Shown one piece after another: positions 9,108-18,032 of a stretch of 64,000 nt of DNA. Location: contig CAKZLO010000034.1 in the NCBI GenBank assembly GCA_937127125.1, positions 413,798 through 477,797 of the forward strand, given 5' to 3'. The notes under the pieces are model-generated. The model saw only the letters and a list, made by a program, of their open reading frames with translations, did not search any database and was not told where the DNA came from. The position numbers were made by a program, and so were the translations under genes. This DNA comes from an uncultured Ardenticatenia bacterium. Its GTDB lineage: Bacteria > Chloroflexota > Anaerolineae > 4572-78 > NAK82. Positions within the stretch are counted from its first letter, which is position 1; every line of letters starts with the position of its first letter.

Positions 9108-9758
9108 TCAACGACCAATGCCGAACAGTCCACCCAAACAGCCAGAACGCGATTGTAACATCACCATTCGCTGCAGATCCTGCATCCTGGCCTCCAGCTC
9201 GGTCCGCAGTGCCTCACGGCGTGCCTCTTGCTCCCGTCCCAACTGTGCCATCTGGCGCTCCAATTCCAACATGCGCTCGCGCAAACGCGCATTCTCCTCC
9301 TTCAGGTTGAAGTTGTCCTGCAGCACGACTCCTAGCAGCTCTCGATTAGCTGCCTGACTGTTCAGCACTGCCTGCTGGCTGGTAGCTACATTGTGCAGAG
9401 TGTCACTTATAAAAGCAATAGCCGGCGCAATCGGCAGGGCAGGTAGGCCGGCAGCGGGCGTCTGCGTTTGGTTGTCACTCTCAGTCTCCACTGCAGCGGG
9501 CTGTGTGGCAGCCCGCAATTCGCTGAGGCGCTGCCGGACCTGGTCATGACTGAGCCCTTCGTTAAGTAATCCCTTTACCATAATCAGCGTGGCCAAGTCC
9601 TCATCTGTGTAGCGGCGTGGGTGCCCAGCGTCGTTTGAGCGTGCCTCTTGGGACAAGAATTCGGCAAATTGGTCCGTCCATTGGTGCAATGTAAACGCTG
9701 AGACTTCCAGACGTGCAGCCACCTCCTGAGGATGACGATAATAGGTTAAGTCGGCCAT
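9108..9758 (-). CDS. MerR-like HTH protein with C-terminal coiled coil
   Basis: A 216-residue protein. Residues 1-75 read like a MerR-type winged helix: YYRHPQEVAARLEVSAFTLHQWTDQF, then RRYTDEDLATLIMVKGLLNEGLSHDQV. A low-complexity linker follows (80-115), then a long coiled coil (about 130-205, rich in Glu/Arg/Leu heptads), ending in CLGGLFGIGR. DNA binding with coiled-coil dimerisation is the likely mode. ATG 9758 has AGGTGG 9 nt upstream; the longer frame to 9824 would overlap the YkvA-like gene. Position between a YkvA-like and a YtxH-like gene suggests a small envelope or stress unit that it may regulate. No effector-binding domain is visible. Confidence 0.7.
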   Translation of the reverse strand: MADLTYYRHPQEVAARLEVSAFTLHQWTDQFAEFLSQEARSNDAGHPRRYTDEDLATLIMVKGLLNEGLSHDQVRQRLSELRAATQPAAVETESDNQTQTPAAGLPALPIAPAIAFISDTLHNVATSQQAVLNSQAANRELLGVVLQDNFNLKEENARLRERMLELERQMAQLGREQEARREALRTELEARMQDLQRMVMLQSRSGCLGGLFGIGR

Positions 9759-9813
9759 GCTTCCATTCCACCTTTCAGAGTCGGCGGTGGCAGCATCTCT
9801 AGCTACCACCCTC

Positions 9814-10176
9814 TCAATCATCAAGCACGCGGTAGGTTGTGTCTACCACTTCAGCTTCATGGTCAGACGCGCTGTCATCCGTTGTCGATCCATATCGCAG
9901 CTGTTGTATCACTTCGCGCGGGCACAACGCCTGAAACAGGCTCAGCCCGATCAGCAAAGTCATGGCATCATCGAGCTGCCCCAGTCCTAGAATGGGATCT
10001 GGGGCTAAGTCAACAGGCGACAGGACGTATAGCACGGTGAGGACAGGGACGAGCTTTACCCATAAAGGCACACGACGGTCAAACATCAGCCGCACGGTCA
10101 GGAGAATCTCCTGCACCAGTCTTGCCAAAAGACCTGCAGTATGGTGAATACCCATCCCTTGTCCACGCGATGGCAT
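9814..10176 (-). CDS. YkvA-family (DUF1232) small membrane protein
   Basis: A 120-residue protein with the DUF1232/YkvA signature: a helical stretch, VPLWVKLVPVLTVLYVLSPVDLAPD, and GQLDDAMTLLIGL. In this family the proline-aspartate motif SPVDLxPD and the following LDD are the most conserved features; their function is unknown. The C-terminal 25 residues are acidic and poorly ordered. ATG 10176 is preceded by AGGAG at 7 nt; an ATG two codons earlier sits directly on the Shine-Dalgarno and is less likely. It is the first gene of the group running left into the MerR-like and YtxH-like genes. Confidence 0.75.
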   Translation of the reverse strand: MPSRGQGMGIHHTAGLLARLVQEILLTVRLMFDRRVPLWVKLVPVLTVLYVLSPVDLAPDPILGLGQLDDAMTLLIGLSLFQALCPREVIQQLRYGSTTDDSASDHEAEVVDTTYRVLDD

Positions 10177-10292
10177 TGCCATTCTCCTGGCGTTCCACAC
10201 TGCTATCCAGCGCGTGTCTATAATCAAATCTAATTGTAATCCACATCACGCTAGAGGGCAAGGGACTGGAGCACAATGTAAACCCGAACTTT

Positions 10293-11222
10293 TTAGTCCT
10301 CTGAGGACGCTCGCCGCATAACCGCAGTTCGTTCCTTATGCATTAGTCGATCCCGGCCATAGGCGGTTGCGAAAGCCATACCACCTGCCATGATCACCAC
10401 CAGCAACTGGATGCTCGGGTTGAATGCGAAAAAGTTGCTGGCCGTCGTGATGTAACGATATGTTGGAGGAGGAGCTAGTAAATAATGCATAAGCGGCATC
10501 AGCACATAACTTAGGCCTAACCCTGCTAGAAATATTGCACCTGCGCTGGGCCTATCTTTATGTCGCCAGAGACGTAATATGCTCATTCCGGCCAACCAGA
10601 CCAACCCGCCCAGCAAGCTGCCGATCGCAAGCAGCCATGCTGCGAGGCTGCTGATTGAAAGCCCCCGACTTGGCAGTTCAACGGCACGTAGCAATAAGAG
10701 TACCGACATAAGTCCGAGTCCATCAGCGGCGAGCCAAATCAAGTCCCAAGGACGCTCAGCCGCCCATTGGCCGGGCATCAGCGCGACAGCCAGTCCGGTC
10801 CAGGTCGCCACTACACATGCCATCGCCCACACGAGCGGCAAGGTCGGCGAGTTCACATTCATAGTAATGGCAAGGATACCTATGCCGGTAGGAATGATGC
10901 TGAGCAGCCACACATACCACCAGGCAGGAGGGACGAAGTTTCTGCCACGCTGGCGTGCTATCCATCCTTGCAGCCAATTTGCTGCAGTGTAAAGCGTCAT
11001 CACTGCCCCAGCAGCGACCAGACCGCACATCCAATAACGGCCGGACGTCACTTCGTCAAACGGCTGTGCATTGGAGATGCCAGTCGTTGTGTGCCCATAC
11101 AGGAAGACAACATACCGGTCTGCCAGGCCGTACCAATAATAGAAGAGCCCGAGCACGAATGCCGAGGTGAGTGTGGCCTCCAGGAGTGACCGGCGCCAGT
11201 ACGAGCTCCTGAAATCGGTCAT
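10293..11222 (-). CDS. Polytopic membrane protein of unknown function
   Basis: A 309-residue protein dominated by hydrophobic segments, with about seven or eight membrane helices (for example near 15-30, 65-85, 100-120, 128-150, 162-180, 190-215, 230-250 and 270-290). A Trp/Tyr-rich N-terminal loop (LFYYWYGLADRYVVFLYGHTT) lies between the first two helices. No catalytic or transport motif that I recognise is present. AAAGGAG lies about 12 nt before ATG 11222. It is on the same strand as the zinc dehydrogenase upstream and the YkvA group downstream, but spacing (74 and 116 nt) gives no firm operon. It could be a lineage-specific membrane protein. Confidence 0.6.
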   Translation of the reverse strand: MTDFRSSYWRRSLLEATLTSAFVLGLFYYWYGLADRYVVFLYGHTTTGISNAQPFDEVTSGRYWMCGLVAAGAVMTLYTAANWLQGWIARQRGRNFVPPAWWYVWLLSIIPTGIGILAITMNVNSPTLPLVWAMACVVATWTGLAVALMPGQWAAERPWDLIWLAADGLGLMSVLLLLRAVELPSRGLSISSLAAWLLAIGSLLGGLVWLAGMSILRLWRHKDRPSAGAIFLAGLGLSYVLMPLMHYLLAPPPTYRYITTASNFFAFNPSIQLLVVIMAGGMAFATAYGRDRLMHKERTAVMRRASSED

Positions 11223-11296
11223 CTCATTCCCGACGCTCCTTTCTCCGGGAGGCTTGGGCTCGCACGGGATCAGCCAGGCACAGGGGTAGCCTCAGA

Positions 11297-12331
11297 TCAA
11301 TCATAGGTGAGCATGACCTTGATGGCACCATCTGCCTTGCTAGCAGCCAGCTCCAAGGCACGTTGGGCATCATAGTGTGGCAGTACATGTGTCAGGATCC
11401 CTTCTACGTCCACCTGCCCTGTCGCCGCCAATTCGAGAGCAGTATGGACGTCTTTTGTGACACTCATTGTGTTCCCGAGCACTTGAGCTTCCTTGCGGAT
11501 GAGCTCGTAACCCATCAGTTGCAGAGGTTCTGTGCATAGTAGGGCAACCAGGGCAATGCGACCGTGTCCTTTGGCGATCTGCACTGCCTGGCTGACCAGC
11601 CACGGGTCATCTGCGGCGATGCATACCACGTCGACACCAGCGCCTTCGGTAATGCGCAGCACTTCGGCTACCAGATCCTGCTGCGGCAAGAGAATGTCGT
11701 GGGTCGCGCCCATGCGCTCGCGCGCCGCATCCAGGCAGTGCTGCCGGATGTCAGCCGCGATGATCGGACGAGCTCCCAACGCATGGCCTACTCCAATGAG
11801 CATGCCACCAATGCTACCGCTGCCCAGGACTGCTATCGACTCGCCTGCCTGCAATCCTGCCCGGCGCAACACGTGCACAGCAATAGTCAGCGGCTCGATC
11901 AGACTGCCCTGAACATAGGAGAGGTGGTCCGGTAGTCGAAATATAGCTTCCTCCGGGGCAAGGATGTACTCGCCGAACGCGCCTGGCCACTCTCGAGTAC
12001 CCAACACTCGCTTTGCAGGACAAAGGTTAATGTGCCCGGCACGGCAATAGTTACAACGTCCGCAGGGCCAGTGGGGATCGACGGTCACTCGGTCACCGAC
12101 TGCTACGCGTGTTACAGCGCTGCCAACGGCGACCACGTCGCCTGCCATCTCATGGCCAAGGATTGCTGGTGGCTTGCGGAAGGGGTGCGTGCCGTGATAT
12201 GCGTGCACCTCGGAACCACATATTCCTACCGTGCGCACCCGAATCAGCACCTGGTCGTCCGCTTCCGGTGTCGGTGATGCGACCTCTTGAATGGCAATAT
12301 GGCGCACTGATGTCAGAACTGCTGCTTTCAC
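11297..12331 (-). CDS. Zinc-binding medium-chain alcohol/polyol dehydrogenase
   Basis: A 344-residue MDR-superfamily dehydrogenase of the sorbitol/threonine dehydrogenase type. The catalytic zinc ligands are Cys in GICGSEVHAYHG (about 38) and His-Glu in LGHEMAGDVVAVG (about 60-61). The structural zinc site is CGRCNYCRAGHINLC. The Rossmann dinucleotide motif VLGSGSIGGMLIG is near 170, with an acidic residue (AADIRQ) after beta-2 that favours NAD. It would oxidise a secondary alcohol, sugar alcohol or amino-alcohol in the cytoplasm; the substrate is not evident. It stands alone, preceded by a region of about 490 nt without a gene. Confidence 0.85.
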   Translation of the reverse strand: MKAAVLTSVRHIAIQEVASPTPEADDQVLIRVRTVGICGSEVHAYHGTHPFRKPPAILGHEMAGDVVAVGSAVTRVAVGDRVTVDPHWPCGRCNYCRAGHINLCPAKRVLGTREWPGAFGEYILAPEEAIFRLPDHLSYVQGSLIEPLTIAVHVLRRAGLQAGESIAVLGSGSIGGMLIGVGHALGARPIIAADIRQHCLDAARERMGATHDILLPQQDLVAEVLRITEGAGVDVVCIAADDPWLVSQAVQIAKGHGRIALVALLCTEPLQLMGYELIRKEAQVLGNTMSVTKDVHTALELAATGQVDVEGILTHVLPHYDAQRALELAASKADGAIKVMLTYD

Positions 12332-12824
12332 CTTGACCTCCTAGATGTCCATAATACCACGGGAAAATAAATGGGGGCAACGACAGCCATTGTTCCCCAC
12401 TCGGTATACTTGTGTCTCTCTTACGTTTGTAAGCAGGAGCATGCAATGCCGCTTTGCCCTGTACAGTCTAGAGAATCGCCAGTAGATCTTCCCTCCTGGG
12501 TGCCGACCATGAGGATATGCTGGCCAATAATAGGGGAATAGGGAGAGTGTTGAAGAATTAGCCTCCTGCTCTTTAAGCCTATTTAACAAAATCCATTGGC
12601 ATAGGGCCTTTCCAGCATTCTCTAGGGTGGTTAGTGCGGGGAGGAAATTGCAGTGTCGAGATCGGGCACAAATGAGACCCAGTACCAATGACACGATGTG
12701 GGAAGCACATCGCCGATCGCGAAGCAAAGTGAACCTGCAATTCGCAATAACCTTTTTGCTTTCGGGATTGTCAGAAGAATGGTCAATGATGCTCAGGTCT
12801 CGATGGAATGAGGCACCAGAAGCG
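12332..12824. other. Intergenic region, no gene recognised
   Basis: About 490 nt between the zinc dehydrogenase and the truncated wecB. A minus-strand frame crosses it but reads Cys/Arg-rich sequence without domain-like character, and it continues into wecB only as an out-of-frame shadow. I see no strong hairpin, promoter or repeat. It is probably decayed sequence belonging to the degraded polysaccharide locus to its right. Confidence 0.5.
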
Positions 12825-13844
12825 CTATTTCTCCAACAACGCTGCGACGATGCGTTCCGCCGCGTGTCCGTCACCATAGGGGTTGACGGCACGCCGCATG
12901 CGTGCATAAACGGCTGGGCTGTCAAGCAATCGGGTCGCCTCGGCGACAATGGTCTCCGTCTCGCTACCAACCACGCGTGCCACACCCGCTTCCACCGCCT
13001 CCGGGCGCTCCGTGACATGTCGCAGCACCAACACTGGCACCCCCAGGCTGGGTGCCTCCTCCTGGATGCCACCTGAGTCGGTCAGGATGAGATAGGCGTG
13101 CTGCATCAGGTAGACAAGGGAACGATAGTCCAGCGGCGGCAACAGCACAACGCCTGGCACGCCCTCCAATTCCCGCCGCACCACCTCGTGCACGTTCGGG
13201 TTAAGGTGCACCGGATAGGCAATCGTCACATCTCCGCGCGCAGCAAGTATGCGCAATGCCCGACAGATGTTCTGCAGCGGTGCGCCGAAGCTCTCCCGTC
13301 GATGCGCTGTGACCAGAATGAGGCGGCCATTTGCAGGCAGCTGCGCCAGCGCGCTGTCGGATGGGGGCTGCCACGCCTGTGCCACCACTTGCAGCAGCGC
13401 ATCCACCACAGTGTTGCCGGTCACTACAATGGTATGCTCCGGGATGCCCTCGGCCAGCAGGTTCTGGCGTGCCCGCTCCGTGGGAGCAAAACACAAGTCG
13501 CTCAGATGGTCGGCGATGATGCGGTTGGCTTCCTCGGGAAAAGGGTTTGCTTTGTCCCCGCTACGCAATCCTGCCTCGATGTGACCAATACGTATGTGCG
13601 CGTGATGCGCTGCAATGGCAGCGGCCGTCACCGTGGTGGTATCCCCCTGCACTAATAGCCAGTCAGGCCGCTTACATTTCAACAATGTCTCCATACTGGT
13701 CACTACTGCCACTAAGACACGCGAGGGCGTCTGCCCGACTTGCATGATGTCCAGGTCCACATCAGGACGGATGTCAAACAGATGGAGCACCTGGTCCAGC
13801 ATCGCGTTTGGTAACATGTCATCTGCTATACAATAACCGCTCAT
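12825..13844 (-). pseudogene. wecB: UDP-N-acetylglucosamine 2-epimerase, 5'-truncated
   Basis: From MLDQVLHLFDIRPDVDLDIM onward this is a clear non-hydrolysing UDP-GlcNAc 2-epimerase, which interconverts UDP-GlcNAc and UDP-ManNAc for surface polysaccharides. Catalytic and UDP-binding segments are kept: QGDTTTV, HIEAGLRSGD, FPEEANR, TAHRRES and TDSGGIQEEAP. The first 40 or so residues of the family, including the GTRPEAIK nucleotide motif of the first Rossmann strand and TGQHRE, are missing. The 15 residues before MLDQ do not resemble any part of the enzyme. No missing start appears in other frames: a stop of an unrelated frame lies only about 27 nt upstream. The rest of the frame is undamaged, so the truncation may be recent. 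It is most likely non-functional. Confidence 0.7.
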
Positions 13845-13872
13845 ATCTGCCTAGCTGCCGCACTATGCCATT

Positions 13873-14167
13873 CTACTTGTGCTGCTGCTCAACATGCCGC
13901 CGCCCGGTGGCACCCAACAGCCCTGCCAGTGTCGAGTCGTCCGGCAAATGGAGTACCTGATTGGCGGGTACGTCTTCCAATTCAGCTGTGGGTGAGTCGT
14001 GCTCCGGGTAAGCTTGTGATGTCCGAAATTCTCGCGGCGTCGCAAGTAGTAAGGCGACAAGTGTCGAAGACTAGTCCAGCCACCGCGGTATGTCCTGGAA
14101 AGCGCTTGGCCGGCTGGCATATGGAGATGACTAAGACGTCTACTGCCTGCGCTAAGGCCTCTGGCAA
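13873..14167 (-). pseudogene. Frameshifted remnant of an unidentified protein's C-terminus
   Basis: Two overlapping minus-strand frames each look coding for part of their length. One (to 13982) reads LPEALAQAVDVLVISICQPA with a beta-alpha-beta feel. From about 14055 leftward, another frame reads LVALLLATPREFRTSQAYPE and on to ELEDVPANQVLHLPDDSTLA, ending HVEQQHK and a stop at 13873. The second has an in-frame TAG just before it and no start codon, so it can only be the tail of a gene frameshifted near 14055-14065. The pattern weakly recalls a polysaccharide-export tyrosine kinase, but I cannot name it. Together with the truncated wecB it marks a decaying polysaccharide cluster. Confidence 0.45.
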
Positions 14168-14216
14168 TTTACCACAAGTTCACTCCGAAGGCACAAGCTT
14201 ACAGCCGCGAGTCACT

Positions 14217-14250
14217 AAAAAAGCCCCTTTCGAGCTCCTCGAAAGGGGCT
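14217..14250 (-). terminator. Rho-independent terminator of the VIT/VWA gene
   Basis: A perfect 13-bp stem (14222-14234 with 14238-14250, GC-rich upper half) closes a 3-nt loop. On the minus strand it is followed directly by a run of Ts (As at 14217-14221 on the plus strand). It lies 26 nt past the stop of the VIT/VWA gene and is the clearest intrinsic terminator in the window. Confidence 0.93.
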
Positions 14251-14275
14251 GGAGTAATAAAGCGTCAACATAGCT

Positions 14276-16525
14276 TCAGCGCAACCACACTGCCACTACA
14301 AGGAGGGTCAATGCAAGGAGTATCATAGGCTGGCCCAAATGGACGCTACCGAGATCCAATGCTGCGGTGGAATCTTGACCTGTTGGCTGATGCTCCGCAC
14401 TCGGTGACACCATTTCATAAGCCGTCCCGTCGATCACGACGATGACGTGCGTGCCAAGTGCAAAATAACGCCCTGCTTCCGGGTGCTGTGCCAGAAATTC
14501 TGCAAAAACATCCGATCCAAATTCCAGTACAATGGGGGTCATACGCGTCGGGTCGAATGTGGTATCTGTCCACACCCCCTCGCGCAGTACAAAAGCGCGC
14601 TCACCCACGGTGCGCACTTGGCCGGCATATTCGCCTGTGGGTGCCCCAGGCTGTGCTGCTTTCTCCATCTCGCTCTGAGTGATCGACTGCTCGATCGCAG
14701 CAGCACCACTTTGCGGTGCCGGTCCAGCAGTTGCCAGAGCTTGGTAAGCGTCTTGAGCTACAGCGGCACGTCCTTCCTCACTCAGCGCACGGGTGGGCTC
14801 TTCTACCAAGAAGGAGGTGTAGGGAGTGATGATCCCGTAACGAATAGACAGGTTGACAATCTGCTGCACAAGCTCTTGTGACTCTCCACGCAGACGAATC
14901 TCATTGAGCAGGTAGCCAATCTTACGCGTAGCCCATAAAGGTGCAATGAAGTCATCCCCACCCGTGTCACGGAAGGTGAGGTCTCTGTAGGTGAAGCTTT
15001 GCGACTGACTATCAACCGTGCCACGCAGAGTGAGCGTTGCCGGGCCACTGGCATAATAGCGCCCAGCTAGCACGAGCTGGCTACTTGCGAACAGATCCGG
15101 CAGCGGATGAGGGTAGATGTCGTAAACTTGCACCCCTTCCACTTCTAGTTTGACATCAGCCAGGACTGGCATGCCCACTTTGGCGTAGAGGGCGCTTACA
15201 TGCTCGTCAATGCGCTCACCGGGTCGCACGTAGGCACTCGCCCCCCGCGTATCGCGTGCCAGATTGTCAAGCAAAACGGTGTTCACATCATCGCCCACCC
15301 CGAAGGTAAAGATGCGCGCGTTGGCTGGCAGGACACGTTTGACGTTGGCCAGAATTGCCGGCACTTCCACCTCTCCTTCTGTAGGCAGTCCGTCGGTGAG
15401 GAATACAACGAAAACAGGACGCTCTGCGCTTTGTGCGCCAGCTGCGATGCGCAACGCCTCGCGCAATGCTCCGTCAATGTTCGTGCCACCTGCAGCACTT
15501 AGGGTTCGCACAAAGGTGATTGCCTCAGATGCTTCCGAAGCTGGACGTAAGCTCTCAGCAAAAACATGAACTCCTGTGCTGAACTGGACAATGTTAAAGC
15601 GATCCTGCGGATTGAGGTGCTGTAAGATATATACCAGGGCATCCTTCGCTTGCTCCAACTTCTCTCCTTCCATACTGCCCGAAGTATCCAGCACCAGGAT
15701 GACGTCTTTAGCGACTGCACGTTCACTTTCCACATGGAGCTGGGGGGTGACCAACAACAGGAAGAAGCCGTCCTCGCTACGTGCCTTGAAGCTAAGCAGG
15801 TTGACGCTCAGCACTTGTTGGGACACGCTGTAGAATAGCACAAAGTCTTTGTCTGGCTTGACATCGTGCGCTTCCCAACCCACCTGTGCGCGATAATCGC
15901 CCTGGCGTTCCACGGCGACTGTATGGCTGGGGGAGTAGACTGCCTTGATAGGTTCTTTCGAGATAATGGATACGCTGATGGAAGCCTCTCGGAGCGGCTG
16001 CGGCGAGAATTTCTCTGGGCTCAGAGGGTACACATAGCGAACCAGGCTACCTTCTGCAGGTAGCACTTGCGCGTACTCTATCTCCACTCGTCGCTCTTCG
16101 CCTGGCGCAATTGGAAAGATGCTCGCCTGAAACAAGTCGCGGCCGACGTATTCCAATAAAGCTGGATCGCGCCGCCCACGCACAATCTCGTCGTAGCGTC
16201 GGCGTGCTTCCTCACGGCTGAGCACCTGGCCCGAGACGCGCTGTCCATCTACCCACATGCTGAAGTCGGAGATAGCTGCTTCTTCGGGCAGCGGAAAGAG
16301 ATAAGATCCCTCAACGGTACTGCGCGTATCATTCACGAAAACTTGGTCAACATGGGTAACTGCCACTTGATCCTGGATCGTGACAGTAACACGATGGTAT
16401 TTCACCGTCAGATAGCTAGTGGCTGGTGTGTCAGGAATAATGATCCCGTCTGCTAACGCAGGGGTTGTGGTAGCCAGCAAGATCCCCACTATCATGAGGC
16501 CAATTACTAGTAGCCGCGTGTGCAT
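14276..16525 (-). CDS. Secreted, membrane-anchored VIT + von Willebrand A domain protein
   Basis: A 749-residue protein with a signal peptide (residues 1-26, ending PALADG). A VIT (inter-alpha-trypsin inhibitor N-terminal) domain spans about 35-165, including SYLFPLPEEAAISDFSMWVD and REEARRRYDEI. A VWA domain spans about 275-440, and a C-terminal membrane helix is at about 732-748. The VWA metal site (MIDAS) looks complete: DTSGSMEGEK, the Thr in GGTNIDGA and the Asp in FLTDGLPTEGE. Such proteins bind ligands at the cell surface through a divalent metal. GGAGGGA lies 5-6 nt before ATG 16525. It is monocistronic, with its own terminator to the left and divergent thiamine genes to the right. 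Confidence 0.92.
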   Translation of the reverse strand: MHTRLLVIGLMIVGILLATTTPALADGIIIPDTPATSYLTVKYHRVTVTIQDQVAVTHVDQVFVNDTRSTVEGSYLFPLPEEAAISDFSMWVDGQRVSGQVLSREEARRRYDEIVRGRRDPALLEYVGRDLFQASIFPIAPGEERRVEIEYAQVLPAEGSLVRYVYPLSPEKFSPQPLREASISVSIISKEPIKAVYSPSHTVAVERQGDYRAQVGWEAHDVKPDKDFVLFYSVSQQVLSVNLLSFKARSEDGFFLLLVTPQLHVESERAVAKDVILVLDTSGSMEGEKLEQAKDALVYILQHLNPQDRFNIVQFSTGVHVFAESLRPASEASEAITFVRTLSAAGGTNIDGALREALRIAAGAQSAERPVFVVFLTDGLPTEGEVEVPAILANVKRVLPANARIFTFGVGDDVNTVLLDNLARDTRGASAYVRPGERIDEHVSALYAKVGMPVLADVKLEVEGVQVYDIYPHPLPDLFASSQLVLAGRYYASGPATLTLRGTVDSQSQSFTYRDLTFRDTGGDDFIAPLWATRKIGYLLNEIRLRGESQELVQQIVNLSIRYGIITPYTSFLVEEPTRALSEEGRAAVAQDAYQALATAGPAPQSGAAAIEQSITQSEMEKAAQPGAPTGEYAGQVRTVGERAFVLREGVWTDTTFDPTRMTPIVLEFGSDVFAEFLAQHPEAGRYFALGTHVIVVIDGTAYEMVSPSAEHQPTGQDSTAALDLGSVHLGQPMILLALTLLVVAVWLR

Positions 16526-16644
16526 TGGTTCCCTCCTTGTTCGCTTCCTGTATGTGTCGCGTCAGGTCCCTTCTTCATCCTCATCCTTGGCTCACATTGC
16601 GGTTACGCTTTCATAGACGGCAGGCGAACGTGAGTGGTTCCCGC

Positions 16645-16673
16645 TTGACAATTGCTGTGCGCAGTAGTAAAAT
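16645..16673 (+). promoter_or_regulatory. Sigma-70-type promoter of the thiamine transport operon
   Basis: TTGACA at 16645-16650 and TAAAAT at 16668-16673 are separated by 17 nt, a consensus -35 and a near-consensus -10. Transcription would begin near 16680, about 25 nt before the TPP riboswitch. Confidence 0.85.
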
Positions 16674-16705
16674 GAAATATGAAAATTGAATAGTAAGATG
16701 TCTTG

Positions 16706-16796
16706 TTGGGGAGCTGGGTGAGCCCGGCTGAGAGGAGGCCCGATTGATGCCTCGACCCCTTGAACCTGACCTGGGTAATACCAGCGTAGGGACTTT
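16706..16796 (+). ncRNA. TPP riboswitch (THI element)
   Basis: The two most conserved parts of the THI-box aptamer are present in order: CTGAGAGGAG near 16728-16737 and CCTTGAACCTGA followed by GGGTAATACCAGCGTAGGGA at about 16758-16793. GGGGAGC...GCCC pairing closes the 5' side. It binds thiamine diphosphate. A terminator hairpin follows at 16811-16847 and thiB starts at 16895, so control is probably by ligand-dependent termination: high TPP favours the terminator and shuts off thiB-thiP. Confidence 0.95.
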
Positions 16797-16810
16797 GACG
16801 AGCAAGTTGT

Positions 16811-16847
16811 GAAGCCACCTACCGTGCAGGGTCAGGTGGCTTCTTTG
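16811..16847 (+). terminator. Riboswitch expression-platform terminator
   Basis: GAAGCCACCT (16811-16820) pairs perfectly with AGGTGGCTTC (16834-16843), and the stem is followed by TTTGT. The T run is short but the stem is strong, and it lies between the aptamer and the thiB start, as expected for a transcriptional TPP riboswitch. Confidence 0.8.
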
Positions 16848-16894
16848 TATCTCGAAAAGTGTCCGGAAAGTGATTTGGAAAGGAGGTTGAAGTA

Positions 16895-18025
16895 ATGAAA
16901 AAGCGAACCTGGTTCCATATGGGGATCCTGATCGTGACGATCGGCCTGACTGCTGCATTTGCGGCAATATCAACTTTGACCCCTGCCGTCGCCTCTTCAC
17001 CGCTTCCACAGACTGCGACACCTGAGCAGACGGCTACGCCGGAATTGCCACCCGACGCGCCCACCCTGACCCTGATGTCGCACGATAGCTTCAACATCAG
17101 CGAAGCTGTGTTGCGTGAGTTTGAGCTGGCCAATCAGGTGCGGGTGCAGTTGCTTCCCTCTGGTGATGCTGGCACTGCGCTCAATCAAGCTATCTTGAGC
17201 AAGAATAACCCTCTGGCGGATGTCTTCTTTGGCGTGGACAACACTTTCCTCAGCCGTGCATTGCGAGCAGACATCTTCGAACCCTATGACTCACCTGTGC
17301 TCGCTGAGATTCGCGACGAGCTCAAGCTAGATGTGCAGAATCGCCTGCTACCGGTGGACTACGGTGACGTTTGCCTTAACTACGACAAAGAATGGTTCGC
17401 CAAAAAGGGGATTGCACCTCCGCGCAATCTGGAATCTCTCATCGAACCGACTTACAAAGGGTTGACCGTGGTAGAGAATCCAGCGACTTCTTCACCTGGA
17501 CTGGCCTTCTTGCTGACGACAATTGGTCATTTTGGTGAGGACAAGTATCTGGATTACTGGCGGGCTCTGCGCGACAACGACGTATTGGTGGTAGACGGTT
17601 GGGAGGAGGCATATTGGGGGCAGTTCTCTGCTGCTTCTGATGGTAATCGCCCTATTGTGGTGAGCTATGCCAGCAGTCCGCCAGCAGAGGTCTACTTCGC
17701 CGAGCAGCCATTGGAGGAAGCACCTACTGCAGCAGTCACGGCGGATGGATCATGCTTCCGTCAGGTAGAGTTCGTAGGTATACTCAAGGGCACGGCGCAT
17801 CGCGCTTTGGCCGAGAAGCTAGTGGACTATATGCTCAGCAGACGCTTCCAGGAAGACATTCCGCTCAACATGTTCATGTTTCCAGCTAACGTTAACGCGA
17901 TCTTGCCGGAGGTGTTCGTGAAGTTCGCTCAAATCCCCGAGCAACCGGCGGTGGTGTCTCCAGAGGCGATCGAGGCGAACCGTGAGCGCTGGATCGAGGA
18001 ATGGATGGAGGTAGTGTTGCGGTGA
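16895..18025 (+). CDS. thiB: Thiamine ABC transporter substrate-binding protein
   Basis: A 376-residue periplasmic binding protein with an N-terminal membrane/signal segment (residues 5-33) and a Pro/Thr-rich linker before the mature domain. ThiB hallmarks are present: [53 protein letters not shown] and [15 protein letters not shown]. It captures thiamine or its phosphates outside the membrane and hands them to ThiP. AAAGGAGGT lies 8-9 nt before ATG 16895. The TPP riboswitch upstream confirms the substrate. The absence of a lipobox suggests anchoring by the uncleaved N-terminal helix, or secretion. Confidence 0.93.
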   Translation: MKKRTWFHMGILIVTIGLTAAFAAISTLTPAVASSPLPQTATPEQTATPELPPDAPTLTLMSHDSFNISEAVLREFELANQVRVQLLPSGDAGTALNQAILSKNNPLADVFFGVDNTFLSRALRADIFEPYDSPVLAEIRDELKLDVQNRLLPVDYGDVCLNYDKEWFAKKGIAPPRNLESLIEPTYKGLTVVENPATSSPGLAFLLTTIGHFGEDKYLDYWRALRDNDVLVVDGWEEAYWGQFSAASDGNRPIVVSYASSPPAEVYFAEQPLEEAPTAAVTADGSCFRQVEFVGILKGTAHRALAEKLVDYMLSRRFQEDIPLNMFMFPANVNAILPEVFVKFAQIPEQPAVVSPEAIEANRERWIEEWMEVVLR

Positions 18026-18032
18026 TGTCGGT

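Noticed and set aside
12341..13072. Long minus-strand frame of 243 codons
   Set aside because: It is Cys/Arg/Ser-rich, overlaps wecB in another frame and has no domain-like pattern; a shadow frame.
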